From assembly GCA_002361625.1 (NCBI GenBank), contig DETL01000007.1, positions 13,984 to 77,983 of the forward strand: 64,000 nucleotides of DNA, in the 5' to 3' direction. The DNA comes from Bacteroidales bacterium UBA3289 (lineage in GTDB: Bacteria; Bacteroidota; Bacteroidia; Bacteroidales; UBA932). How positions within the stretch are numbered: position 1 is the first letter of the stretch; each line of letters starts with the position of its first letter. A program made the position numbers and the translations under genes. Below are positions 7,934 to 16,610 of the stretch, one piece after another. The notes under the pieces are model-generated. The model did no database searches. It saw only the letters and a program-made list of their open reading frames with translations, and was not told the DNA's origin.

Positions 7934-9873
7934 ATGAGATAGATAAACTCGTAGAAGTTTCCCGCAAATACGGCGGCGACGCCCGCTTTGTCATCGCAGG
8001 CGGTGGAAACACATCTTACAAGGACGAGAACCACCTGTGGGTGAAGGCCAGCGGCCATGCCCTGGCTACCATCGGCGAGGACGGATTTGCCGTCCTGGAC
8101 CGGTCGAAACTCAACCCGATGGGGGAGAAGGAGTACAGTGCCGATGTCGCCGAGCGGGAAGCCCAGGTGAAGGAAGACCTGGCGATGGCCTGCCTGACGA
8201 AGGACCGCCGTCCTTCCGTGGAGACGTCCCTTCACAACTGCATGGGCTTTGCCTATGTCGTGCACCTGCATCCGACGCTGGTGAACGGCCTGATGTGCTC
8301 CAACGATGCGGCGGAGACCTGCACCGGCCTTTTCCCGGACGCCCTCTACATCGAATATACCGATCCCGGCTACACCCTCTTCAAGAAGGTGTATGACCGG
8401 ATCAAGGCCTACAAGGCCATCCGGGGCCGGGAGCCGCAGGTCATCTTCCTGCAGAACCACGGCGTTTTCGTGGGGGCCGATACGACGGAGGAGATTGACC
8501 GGATCTATGCCGATATCATCGCCCGCCTGGAGCAGCGCGTGAAGCCGCTGCCCGAGGGGGTGGGGGAGAAGGTCCCCGCTACCGTGACGGAAATCATCCC
8601 GGCCATCCGGCAGATCCTTTCCCGCGGCGGACGTGGCCTCAAGACCCTGCAAGTCACCCGGAACGCGCTGGTGGACCGTTATCTGGAGAATCCGGAGGCG
8701 GTGCTCCTGCCCTTTACGCCGGACATCATCGTCTATTGCAAGAGCGAATATGTCGTCCTGGATTCCGACGACCTCGTGAAAGAGGCCGAGGAAAAGATCG
8801 AGGCCTACGTCGCCCGGCGGGGGCATACGCCCAAGGTCCTGCTGGTCAAGGGTATCGGTCTGGTCGCCGTGGGTGACAGCGCGAAGAATGCCGGTATCAT
8901 CACCGAGGTCTTCCTGGATGCGATGAAAGTTGCATTCTATGCGGCCAGTTTCGGCGGCGCCCATGGGATGGAGCCCGCCTGGATCGACTTCATCGACAAC
9001 TGGGAAGTGGAGAACTACCGCCGCAAGGTGGCTTCCGGCGCCTCTGCCGGCCGGGTGGAAGGCAAGACCATCGTCGTCACTGGCGCGGCCCAGGGTTTCG
9101 GCGAGGGCATCGCCCGGGAGCTCATGGCCCAGGGAGCCAACATCGTTGTGGCGGACCTGAATGAGGTGACCGGTGCGGCCACCGCCGCCTCCCTGAACGA
9201 GAGCGCCCGGAACAACCGCGCCATTTTCGTCAAGACCAACGTGGCGGACATGGACAGTCTCCAGAACCTGATGAAGCAGACCATCCTGAGTTTCGGCGCT
9301 CTGGACGTCTTCGTCTCCAACGCGGGTGTCCTCCGCGCCGGCGGCCTGGAGGCCATGACGCCGGAGAACTTCGAGTTCGTCACGAAGATCAACTACCAGG
9401 CCTACTTCTACTGCGCCAAGGTGGCCTCCCACATCATGAAGATCGAGACCGCGGCCGATCCGGAGTACTTCGCCGACATCGTCCAGGTCAATTCCAAGAG
9501 CGGCCTCCGCGGCTCCAAGGCGAATTTCGCCTACGCCGGCGGCAAGTTCGGCGGCATCGGCCTTACCCAGTCCTTTGCCCTGGAACTCGCTCCCTTCCGC
9601 GTGAAGGTGAACAGCATCTGCCCGGGCAACTTCTACGACGGACCCCTCTGGAGCAATCCCGAGAACGGCCTGTTTGTCCAGTATCTCGCCGCCGGCAAGG
9701 TCCCCGGTGCCAAGACCGTCCAGGACGTGAAGGACTACTACCTGGCCCAGGTCCCCATGCGCAAGGGCTGTACCCCGGCCGATGTCTCCAAGGCCATCCT
9801 CTACGCCATCGACCAGACCGGCGAAACCGGCCAGGCCATCCCTGTCACAGGTGGACAAGTAATGTTAGCATAA
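7930..9873 (+). CDS. Class II aldolase / short-chain dehydrogenase fusion, RhaEW (YuxG)-like
   Basis: A 647-aa two-domain protein. Residues about 5-350 are a class II (zinc) aldolase with HLHP near residue 110 and QNHGVF near 176 as zinc ligands. Residues about 377-647 are a short-chain dehydrogenase with TGAAQGFGEGIA for the nucleotide, and a Ser and YAGGK (near 534) as catalytic residues. The same fusion in Bacillus subtilis (RhaEW/YuxG) cleaves L-rhamnulose-1-phosphate to dihydroxyacetone phosphate and L-lactaldehyde and oxidises the lactaldehyde. With rhamnose isomerase and permease in the same run, this role fits well. It overlaps the PHP gene by 4 nt and is 4 nt before the dehydrogenase. 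Use of another sugar phosphate is possible. Confidence 0.85.
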   Translation: MNEIDKLVEVSRKYGGDARFVIAGGGNTSYKDENHLWVKASGHALATIGEDGFAVLDRSKLNPMGEKEYSADVAEREAQVKEDLAMACLTKDRRPSVETSLHNCMGFAYVVHLHPTLVNGLMCSNDAAETCTGLFPDALYIEYTDPGYTLFKKVYDRIKAYKAIRGREPQVIFLQNHGVFVGADTTEEIDRIYADIIARLEQRVKPLPEGVGEKVPATVTEIIPAIRQILSRGGRGLKTLQVTRNALVDRYLENPEAVLLPFTPDIIVYCKSEYVVLDSDDLVKEAEEKIEAYVARRGHTPKVLLVKGIGLVAVGDSAKNAGIITEVFLDAMKVAFYAASFGGAHGMEPAWIDFIDNWEVENYRRKVASGASAGRVEGKTIVVTGAAQGFGEGIARELMAQGANIVVADLNEVTGAATAASLNESARNNRAIFVKTNVADMDSLQNLMKQTILSFGALDVFVSNAGVLRAGGLEAMTPENFEFVTKINYQAYFYCAKVASHIMKIETAADPEYFADIVQVNSKSGLRGSKANFAYAGGKFGGIGLTQSFALELAPFRVKVNSICPGNFYDGPLWSNPENGLFVQYLAAGKVPGAKTVQDVKDYYLAQVPMRKGCTPADVSKAILYAIDQTGETGQAIPVTGGQVMLA

Positions 9874-9877
9874 AGAT

Positions 9878-11143
9878 ATGAAAACCAAAGCAGTACGTCT
9901 TTACGGAAAGGACGATTTGAGACTGGAGGAGTTTGAGCTCCCGGCCCTGAAGGAAGATGAGATCCTCGCCAAGGTGGTGAGCGACAGCATCTGCATGTCG
10001 TCCTACAAGGCCGCGCACCAGGCCGATACCCACAAGCGTGTTCCCCGCGACATCGCGGAGCATCCGACCATCATCGGCCACGAATTCGCCGGCGAGATCG
10101 TGGAGGTGGGCGCCAAGTGGAAGGATGCCTTCCATCCCGGCGACAAGTTCTCCATCCAGCCCGCGATGAACGATCCGCGCGGCCCGGTGGGCATTTACAG
10201 CGCCCCGGGGTATTCCTACCCGAACATCGGCGGCGACGCGACCTATGTCATCATCCCCAACGAGGTGATGGAGGACGGTTGTCTCCTTCCGTTCAAGGGC
10301 GAGGGCTTCTACCCGGCGTCCCTCAGCGAGCCGCTGTCCTGCGTCATCGGTGCGATGCATGCCAATTATCATGCGAAACCGGGCTCCTACGTACACCAGA
10401 TGGAGATCCGGGACGGTGGAAAGATGGCGCTCCTCGCGAGCGTCGGGCCCATGGGCCTGGCCGCCATCAACTATGTGCTGCACCGGGAGGACCGGAAGCC
10501 GTCGCTGTTGGTGGTGACGGACATCGACCAGGCCCGGCTGGACCGCGCCGCGTCGCTCTATACGGTGGAGTTCGCCGCTTCCCGCGGCATCGAGCTTCAC
10601 TATGTCAATACGCGGGTGGAGGATCCCGTCACCCTCCTGATGGACCTTTCCGGCGGCAAGGGCTATGACGATGTCTTCTGCTTCGCCCCGGTTCCCGCCG
10701 TGGTGGAGCAGGCCGACGACATCCTTGCTTTCGACGGCTGTCTGAACTTCTTTGCCGGCCCGTCCAAGGCCCCGTTCAAGGCCCCGTTCAACTTCTACAA
10801 CGTCCATTACAACTCCACGCATGTGGTGGGCACCTCCGGCGGCAATACCGACGACATGAAGGAGGCGCTCCATTATATGGGCAAGGGCATGGACCCGGCC
10901 GGTCTCGTGACGCACATCGGCGGCCTCGGCGCCGTCATCGACACGACCCTGAACCTCCCGTCCATTCCCGGCGGCAAGAAATTGATTTACACCCACATCG
11001 ACCTCCCGCTCACCGCTATTGCCGATTTCGGGAAGTCCGATAATCCCGTCCTGCAGGAACTCGACCGCATCTGCCAGGCCCATAACGGACTCTGGAATGT
11101 GGAAGCCGAAACCTACCTGCTGGAAAACGCTGACAAGCTATGA
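9878..11143 (+). CDS. Zinc-type medium-chain alcohol/polyol dehydrogenase
   Basis: A 421-aa NAD(P)-dependent dehydrogenase of the medium-chain family. The catalytic zinc site is marked by the Cys in DSICMSSYKAAHQ and by GHEFAGEIVEVG (about residue 67). The Rossmann part begins at LASVGPMGLAAINYV. The usual four-Cys structural zinc loop is not evident, as in L-sorbose-1-phosphate reductase-like members, which this protein resembles by length and layout. It could reduce or oxidise lactaldehyde, a ketose phosphate or a polyol; the substrate cannot be named from sequence. Its stop overlaps the next start by 4 nt, so the two are translationally coupled. Confidence 0.8.
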   Translation: MKTKAVRLYGKDDLRLEEFELPALKEDEILAKVVSDSICMSSYKAAHQADTHKRVPRDIAEHPTIIGHEFAGEIVEVGAKWKDAFHPGDKFSIQPAMNDPRGPVGIYSAPGYSYPNIGGDATYVIIPNEVMEDGCLLPFKGEGFYPASLSEPLSCVIGAMHANYHAKPGSYVHQMEIRDGGKMALLASVGPMGLAAINYVLHREDRKPSLLVVTDIDQARLDRAASLYTVEFAASRGIELHYVNTRVEDPVTLLMDLSGGKGYDDVFCFAPVPAVVEQADDILAFDGCLNFFAGPSKAPFKAPFNFYNVHYNSTHVVGTSGGNTDDMKEALHYMGKGMDPAGLVTHIGGLGAVIDTTLNLPSIPGGKKLIYTHIDLPLTAIADFGKSDNPVLQELDRICQAHNGLWNVEAETYLLENADKL

Positions 11144-12441
11144 AAAAAATCGATACCAAACTCATGCACCCGGCCGAGCAGATCGCCCTGATCATCGGCC
11201 GCATCTATCGCCGGAAGATGACGACCACTTCCGGCGGCAACCTCTCCATCATGGACGACAACGGCGACATGTGGATCACCCCGGCCGGCATCGACAAGGG
11301 CTCCCTGACCCCGGCCGACATCATGTGCGTCAAGGCCGACGGAACCATCATCGGTCCGCATCGTCCTTCGTCCGAGTATCCGTTCCACCGCGCCCTGTAC
11401 AAGATGCGTCCGAAGCTTCGGAGCGTCATCCACGCGCATCCCCCGGGACTGGTGACCTTCAGCATCGTGCACCAGGTGCCCGATACCAGCATTATCCCGC
11501 AGGCCCGCGGCGTGTGCGGTCCGGTCGGCTTCGCCCCGTATGCCCTCCCGGGCAGCGAACTGCTGGGCGAGAAGATCTCCGAGGAATTCGCGAAGAATCC
11601 GGAGTACAAGGCCGTCATCATGGAGAACCACGGCGTGGTGCTCATGGGCGAAGACATTGCCGATGCGTACCAGCGTCTGGAAACCCTCGAACTCTGCGCC
11701 CGGACCATCCTGAACGCCAGGACGTTGGGCAAGCCCGTCTATCTGACGGAAGAGCAGATCCTTGCACACGAGAAGGCCATCCATGTGGACTTTCGCCACT
11801 TCATGAATGTGGAGCATCCCTCCGACGAACGGGCCATCCGCACGAACATGTGCGAGATTGTCCACCGCGCCTGCGCCCAGGGGCTGATGTGCTCTTCTTA
11901 CGGCACGGCCTCCGTCCGCTGGAGAGGGGACGATTTCCTCATCACCCCGTCCGACAAGCAGCGCTGGGACATCGAGCCCGAAGACATCGTCCAGGTGCGG
12001 GACGGCATGGTGGAGGCCGGCAAGAACGCCAGCCGTTCTGTCGCCCTGCATTACGAGATCTACCGCCGGAATCCCAAAATCAACTCCATCATCCTCACCC
12101 AGACGCCTTACCTGATGGGCTATGCGACGACGGGGGTGAAGTTCGACGTCCGGACCATCCCGGAGAGCTGGATCTTCCTCCAGGACGTGCCGCAGTACCC
12201 CTTCGGCAGCCAGTACCATGACATCGAGAAGATGGCCGAGGGCTTCAAGAAACTCCCTTGCGCCCTCCTCTCCAACGACTCCGTCATCGTGACGGGCGAC
12301 AAGCTCATCAACACCTTCGACAAACTGGAAGTCGCCGACTTCAGCGCCCGTTCCCTCATCATGGCCGCCCCCGTGGGTAAGCTCAACCCCATCACCGATG
12401 CGGAGATCGAGGACTTACGGGTTGCATTCCATGTAGGCTAA
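11140..12441 (+). CDS. Tandem class II aldolase/adducin protein with a degenerate second domain
   Basis: A 433-aa cytoplasmic protein made of two consecutive class II aldolase/adducin domains. The first (about residues 8-205) is complete, with HAHPPG (His 98 and His 100) and ENHGVV (His 165) as zinc ligands. The second (about 225-425) aligns with the first along ITPAGIDKG versus ITPSDKQRW and VIHAHPP versus IILTQTPY, but all three His positions are lost (NHG becomes NDS). The second half is therefore probably structural or regulatory. It is the last gene of the run; the following gene is convergent with a 20-nt gap and only a weak hairpin (12448-12475) as a candidate terminator. Substrate unknown; a sugar-phosphate aldol cleavage is likely. 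Confidence 0.85.
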   Translation: MKKIDTKLMHPAEQIALIIGRIYRRKMTTTSGGNLSIMDDNGDMWITPAGIDKGSLTPADIMCVKADGTIIGPHRPSSEYPFHRALYKMRPKLRSVIHAHPPGLVTFSIVHQVPDTSIIPQARGVCGPVGFAPYALPGSELLGEKISEEFAKNPEYKAVIMENHGVVLMGEDIADAYQRLETLELCARTILNARTLGKPVYLTEEQILAHEKAIHVDFRHFMNVEHPSDERAIRTNMCEIVHRACAQGLMCSSYGTASVRWRGDDFLITPSDKQRWDIEPEDIVQVRDGMVEAGKNASRSVALHYEIYRRNPKINSIILTQTPYLMGYATTGVKFDVRTIPESWIFLQDVPQYPFGSQYHDIEKMAEGFKKLPCALLSNDSVIVTGDKLINTFDKLEVADFSARSLIMAAPVGKLNPITDAEIEDLRVAFHVG

Positions 12442-12461
12442 TAATCTGGGAGGAACGGCAT

Positions 12462-14579
12462 TTAAAATTCCACCCGGTAACTGATACTCGGCATGATAGG
12501 CAGCAGGGAAATCTGCTTCCACTGCTTCGCTTCGCCGTCGTAGGTGATCAGGAAAGGATTATGCCGGTTCGTGAGGTTGTACACGCCCAGATTCAGCCGA
12601 TGCTTCGCGCGGGCCGATTCCCTTTCCATGTACCAGCCGGCGTCCCAGCGGAAGAAGGTGGGCATCCGGAAGTTGTTCATGCCGGAATAAAGGTCCACCG
12701 TGAACGCTTCCCCGGTCAGTGACGGGACCGTGTAATGGCCGATGGGGACCGTTTCCCAGCAGCCCGACTGGAGGGTGACCAGGGTGGTTACGCCCATCTT
12801 GAACCGTTCACGCTGCGTCAGGATATAGTCCCCGGTCACATGGAGCATGTGCCGGCGGTCGAACTTCGCCGGGAACCACTCGCCCCCGTTCAGCCGGTCG
12901 AACAATCGTTCCGTCTTGGAGAGGGTGTAGGCAATGCGCACATCAAACCGTTTGCTGTGATATCCATAGGTCGCTTCCAGTCCGAAGGAACGCCCCTTTC
13001 CGGTATAAACGCCCGTCCGCCAGTTGCCCAGGGAGGCATTGAACAGGCTGCCGCCGTCGGCGAAGTACAGCAGGTTCTCCATCCACTTCCAGTAGCCGCC
13101 GAGGCTCCAGGAATGACCGTCCGCATCCCCATAGAGGCCGCCGTACACCTGATCCGCCACCTCCGGCGCAAAGTCCTTGTCCGAGGGAACCACCATGTCC
13201 AGCGACCAGCCCACCGGAAGCCCTTCCAGCGTGTGATAGAACTGTGCCAGATGGTCCACCGTCCCTTCCAGGCCCATCCACTCGGCCAGGCGCCAACGGC
13301 CCAGCAGGCTGAATTCACCCTTGCCGATATTCTTCCCGTAGTTCCCGGAAGTCCGGTGCAGGCTGTAGCGCAGCGCCCCGCGGACCTGGACGCGATCGCC
13401 CACCTGGTAGTTCGCCTGCGCATGGGCCATCCAGGTGTTACTGTTCATCCGGTTATCGCTTATGCTGGCCGAGTGCTCCGGACGAAGCAGGCTCCCGGAA
13501 TAGCTCGATGACGCCCCCGGATTGAACCAGGCCATCCGCCACTGCACGCCACCGCTGACCGTCCAGCGCTCGCTCGCGAGCCAGTTCATCTGCGTCTGGA
13601 CCGACACTTCCCGGAGGCTGTCGCCTACCGCGAAACAGTTCCTGACCGTCTGGTCCGGTATCAGGATACCTCCCATGGACGTCCGGTCCACCGTCACGGA
13701 CTTCTCCTGCGCCTGCAGGGAGGCCCGGCTGCTCCAGTATCCGATGGCTTTCAGCGCCAGCCTGTCACCCAGGCTCCTATTCCACGCCACGCGGCCGATC
13801 AGGTTGGACCAACCCATCCGGTCCTGCGTCGTACTCCCCTGGATGAACCGGTAATCATCCTTGCTCCGGAACACGGTGAAATCCAGCGTCTGGCGGTCAT
13901 CCAGCAGCACATGGACCTTGCCATACACATCATAGACGAGCGTGGACAAGCCGCTGATCTCCGGAACCATCTTGTCGATGAGACCGAACTCCAGACCCAG
14001 CGGAGAGTATCGGGCCGCTACGACGGCAGACACATGGTCCTTGACGATGGGGCCGTCGGCCTGGGCGCTGAGCATGAAGTTGCTCGCGCTCCCGGAGCCG
14101 TGCCACTCGCGCATGTCACCCTCGGACGAGTGCAGCCGGATATGGGATGCGGTGAGGTTCCCTACGTCCGAACTGAAACCGCCCACCTGAAACTCGGTTG
14201 TTTCCACCACATCGTTGGACAGGGCCGTCGTGAAGCCCAGCAGGTGGCTGGTCCCATAGACCGGAACCCCATCCAGCGTGACCACATTCCCACCCAGGTT
14301 TCCGCCGCGGACATAGATGGACGAGGTCCCGTCGGCGCCGGCAGATACCCCGGGCAGGGTCTGGATGAACTTGATGTAATCCGATTCGCCCATCGGCGAA
14401 ACCTGGTTCCGGATCTGGGCCGATTCCACCACTTGGATCCCTACGAAGCGGCGGATGCGGGAATCCTCGATCATCGAGGCCTTCAGGGTGTCTCGGATCG
14501 GGGTCTCCTGCGCCGTCAGGGGGCTCCCCGCCATCAGGAGAAGGCTCGTTAAGAAGAATAATCTGTAGCACTTACGCAT
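12462..14579 (-). CDS. TonB-dependent outer-membrane receptor (DUF4249 partner)
   Basis: A 705-aa TonB-dependent transporter. It has a signal peptide (MRKCYRLFFLTSLLLMAGS, cleavage near LTAQ), a plug domain (about 60-170) with SIYVRGGNLGGN and LDGVPVYG, and a beta-barrel rich in alternating aromatic strands ending in the outer-membrane signature ISYRVEF. It lacks the CarboxypepD-like N-terminal domain of SusC proteins. A strong Shine-Dalgarno-like GGAGGGAGGG lies just before the ATG, unusual for this phylum. The upstream gene is a DUF4249 lipoprotein, a frequent neighbour of receptors of this kind; that gene is broken here, so uptake through this receptor may be impaired. The ligand is unknown. 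Confidence 0.9.
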   Translation of the reverse strand: MRKCYRLFFLTSLLLMAGSPLTAQETPIRDTLKASMIEDSRIRRFVGIQVVESAQIRNQVSPMGESDYIKFIQTLPGVSAGADGTSSIYVRGGNLGGNVVTLDGVPVYGTSHLLGFTTALSNDVVETTEFQVGGFSSDVGNLTASHIRLHSSEGDMREWHGSGSASNFMLSAQADGPIVKDHVSAVVAARYSPLGLEFGLIDKMVPEISGLSTLVYDVYGKVHVLLDDRQTLDFTVFRSKDDYRFIQGSTTQDRMGWSNLIGRVAWNRSLGDRLALKAIGYWSSRASLQAQEKSVTVDRTSMGGILIPDQTVRNCFAVGDSLREVSVQTQMNWLASERWTVSGGVQWRMAWFNPGASSSYSGSLLRPEHSASISDNRMNSNTWMAHAQANYQVGDRVQVRGALRYSLHRTSGNYGKNIGKGEFSLLGRWRLAEWMGLEGTVDHLAQFYHTLEGLPVGWSLDMVVPSDKDFAPEVADQVYGGLYGDADGHSWSLGGYWKWMENLLYFADGGSLFNASLGNWRTGVYTGKGRSFGLEATYGYHSKRFDVRIAYTLSKTERLFDRLNGGEWFPAKFDRRHMLHVTGDYILTQRERFKMGVTTLVTLQSGCWETVPIGHYTVPSLTGEAFTVDLYSGMNNFRMPTFFRWDAGWYMERESARAKHRLNLGVYNLTNRHNPFLITYDGEAKQWKQISLLPIMPSISYRVEF

Positions 14580-14591
14580 ATCCCTCCCTCC

Positions 14592-15488
14592 TTAACGTAG
14601 TGAAACGGTTACACACTCAGCCCCGAAGATCCCGGTTCCGCCCTGGATGTTGGAATACACGCCCTCCCGGCTGTACAGGCTCCCGGTCAGATCGCCGAAT
14701 ACGTCACCGTAACCGGATTTGTAAAGGGTCCTCAGGAACGTATCATACTCCTCGGATACGTTGTGGAACTCATAGACTACCCAGCCCGTGGAAAGGTTGT
14801 GCGTCGTCCACTGCCAGGTATAGGGATCGTCCAGATTAAAATCAGCAAAGATCCTGAAAGTGAATGGGGATGGCGATTCCAAGATTGACGCATAATCTTG
14901 AATGGATCGAAAATCCCAGTAGGCCTTACCTTCCTCATCGTATGCCGGGGGGGGCGTCAGAGAATATTGGTTGAAATAACCGCCTTCGGGATAGACAAGA
15001 CGCAGAAAATTCGAGTGAAGCGGCAAGTTCAGATACGATGTCATGCTTTCGAAATGCTGCTGTACGCCCAGGCCTATTTTGTCGTACCATTTATCCGACC
15101 AATACTCGTAGAAAATGGGGATCAGCTCTTTGTCCCGCTCCACAAGAGCATTTTCTATCCGTTCGACATTGTTCACGGAATAACAAGCCAGATCTCCCAA
15201 AGAAAGCTGCAGGACATTGAAATTGTCCACACCGGCCATATCCGTAGCCAGGTAAAGGCTCCTATACGCATGTTCCGGCACGTACAGCGCATCCAAAGGA
15301 AACTCCTCCGGCTTTTGCGGGCTGCGCGCGGTCACCCATAAAACGCAAGGCTTCTGATAAGGGCGTTCTTCGAATATGGGTGATCCACCAAAATCGATCG
15401 AATTGACAACCCTTCGCACATCATTGTGATGCGCGACACTTAATTCCCATAATGAGGGATCCAACAGTTTGAAACCGAAATATCTGGT
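14592..15488 (-). pseudogene. DUF4249 lipoprotein, C-terminal part after an in-frame amber codon
   Basis: This is the second part of a DUF4249 family protein, in the same frame as the N-terminal fragment at 15489-16025 and separated from it only by a TAG codon (15489-15491 on the + coordinates). Translation after the TAG continues with TRYFGFKLLDPSLWELS without any shift. The C-terminal VYSNIQGGTGIFGAE is the conserved end of DUF4249. An internal ATG at 15464 could restart 290 codons, but it lies within the domain, so a functional restart is unlikely. TAG is the normal stop of several genes here (E1, lnt, rng), so codon reassignment is not the explanation. A recent nonsense mutation or a sequencing error is most likely. 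It lies 12 nt before the receptor gene. Confidence 0.75.
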
Positions 15489-16025
15489 CTAATTATAATG
15501 CAGATACCAATACTCTTCGTCTTCAGGATCGTAATAATGAGCCGTCTGATCAAACAGCCGGTCCGCATAATAGAGCTCATCCATATAGTCATGATGCGGT
15601 GCATGATAAGGATTAAAGAAGCGAGGGTCCGGATACTGCCTGTCGGCATAATAATCATTCACGATGACGCTGTCTGGAAAAACCGTTTCCGCCGTCAGTT
15701 CCACACCGCTATCAAGAACGACACGAAGTGTATATTTTGACCCTGTCCGCGGACGGAAACGCGCCGTCCATCGATTCCCCTCCGTGTGTTCAAAAGCGTA
15801 TATACCTCCTGTAGATGCCGTCACGACCACTTCCTTCGCCGCCATTTCCGGTTTGACTCCGGATGGAGATTCCACCGCACTCAACTCCAGCGTCTGCACA
15901 TCACTCTTGTTCGTGAGCACACAGTACACCACCGCCGGCAGCTCTTCCTGCGGATCCATCACGATGGTCTCCACGCAGGACACCATCGTCATCAAAATAC
16001 CAAAAACCGGAAGAAACTCTTTCAT
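15489..16025 (-). CDS. DUF4249 lipoprotein, truncated N-terminal fragment
   Basis: A 178-residue open frame encoding the start of a DUF4249 outer-membrane lipoprotein. It has a lipoprotein signal (MKEFLPVFGILMTMVSC) followed by an immunoglobulin-like region (about 30-120), and ends at an in-frame TAG after EYWYLHYN. Family members continue for another 200 or more residues, and those are present intact downstream in the same frame (14592-15488). Base composition falls locally to about one third GC around 15481-15540, well below the window average, so this gene may have a different history. DUF4249 proteins usually accompany a TonB receptor, here 12462-14579, and are presumed surface-exposed. 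The fragment alone is probably non-functional. Confidence 0.75.
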   Translation of the reverse strand: MKEFLPVFGILMTMVSCVETIVMDPQEELPAVVYCVLTNKSDVQTLELSAVESPSGVKPEMAAKEVVVTASTGGIYAFEHTEGNRWTARFRPRTGSKYTLRVVLDSGVELTAETVFPDSVIVNDYYADRQYPDPRFFNPYHAPHHDYMDELYYADRLFDQTAHYYDPEDEEYWYLHYN

Positions 16026-16052
16026 GACACTTCAAATTAAATCATCCACCCT

Positions 16053-16610
16053 TCAATCGGTCCCGAAACCCAGTAGCGCCGGGGCAATGAAACGTTTGAC
16101 TTCGGGATAGGTGGGTAAGTGCTTGCCGGGGTAGAGGGTGCTGCGTCCGGGATAAAGGGAGGCGAACTCGGAACTGCCATGGACCAGTTCGTCCTGGTCG
16201 GCGAAGAAGCCGAGGAGTGTCCCCGGATCCGGTTCGACGAAGCCTTCCAGGGCCTCATAACGGTCGCAAAGCGTAGGTGTAATTTCAAAAGCAGTCGCCC
16301 CATCCTTCCGAGGAGACAGGTAGGTGACAGAGCCGATCTTTGTCCGCATCAGCCGTGATACGTGGAGATCGGGGTTGATGAGCGCGCGGCGGATGCCTTG
16401 GAGACGGTGCACCAGGAAGCCGCCCCAAGAAAGGCCTACGACGAGGTCGGGACGTTCCGTCTCGCACAACTGTCGCAAAAGCTCCAGAGCCTCAGCAGGT
16501 TCGATGGGAAGATCCGGCGCCACGACCTCTGCCTTCAGCGTCATGCGTAGCATGTCGGCGAGCTTGTAGGCCCCGGAGGAGGCCAGGCCGTGGGCAAAGA
16601 GGATCTTCAT
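16053..16610 (-). CDS. YqiA/YcfP-type alpha/beta hydrolase
   Basis: A 185-aa cytoplasmic alpha/beta-fold hydrolase related to the YqiA/YcfP esterases. It opens with MKILFAHGLASSG (oxyanion HG motif) and has the nucleophile elbow GLSWGG near residue 82, an acidic residue in FFADQDELVHG and a late His in PGKHLPTYPEV, completing a plausible Ser-Asp-His triad. The start overlaps the porin stop by 4 nt. Substrate is unknown, most likely a small ester. Confidence 0.8.
   Translation of the reverse strand: MKILFAHGLASSGAYKLADMLRMTLKAEVVAPDLPIEPAEALELLRQLCETERPDLVVGLSWGGFLVHRLQGIRRALINPDLHVSRLMRTKIGSVTYLSPRKDGATAFEITPTLCDRYEALEGFVEPDPGTLLGFFADQDELVHGSSEFASLYPGRSTLYPGKHLPTYPEVKRFIAPALLGFGTD

Noticed and set aside
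11161..12221. The overlapping +1 frame of about 400 codons in the tandem aldolase gene
   Set aside because: Arg/His/Pro-rich shadow frame; the annotated frame carries the aldolase motifs along its full length.
15489..15491. Reassignment of TAG to an amino acid in this organism
   Set aside because: TAG is the true stop of several intact genes here (fused E1, M48, EF-hand protein, lnt, rng), so a single nonsense mutation or sequence error is the simpler reading.
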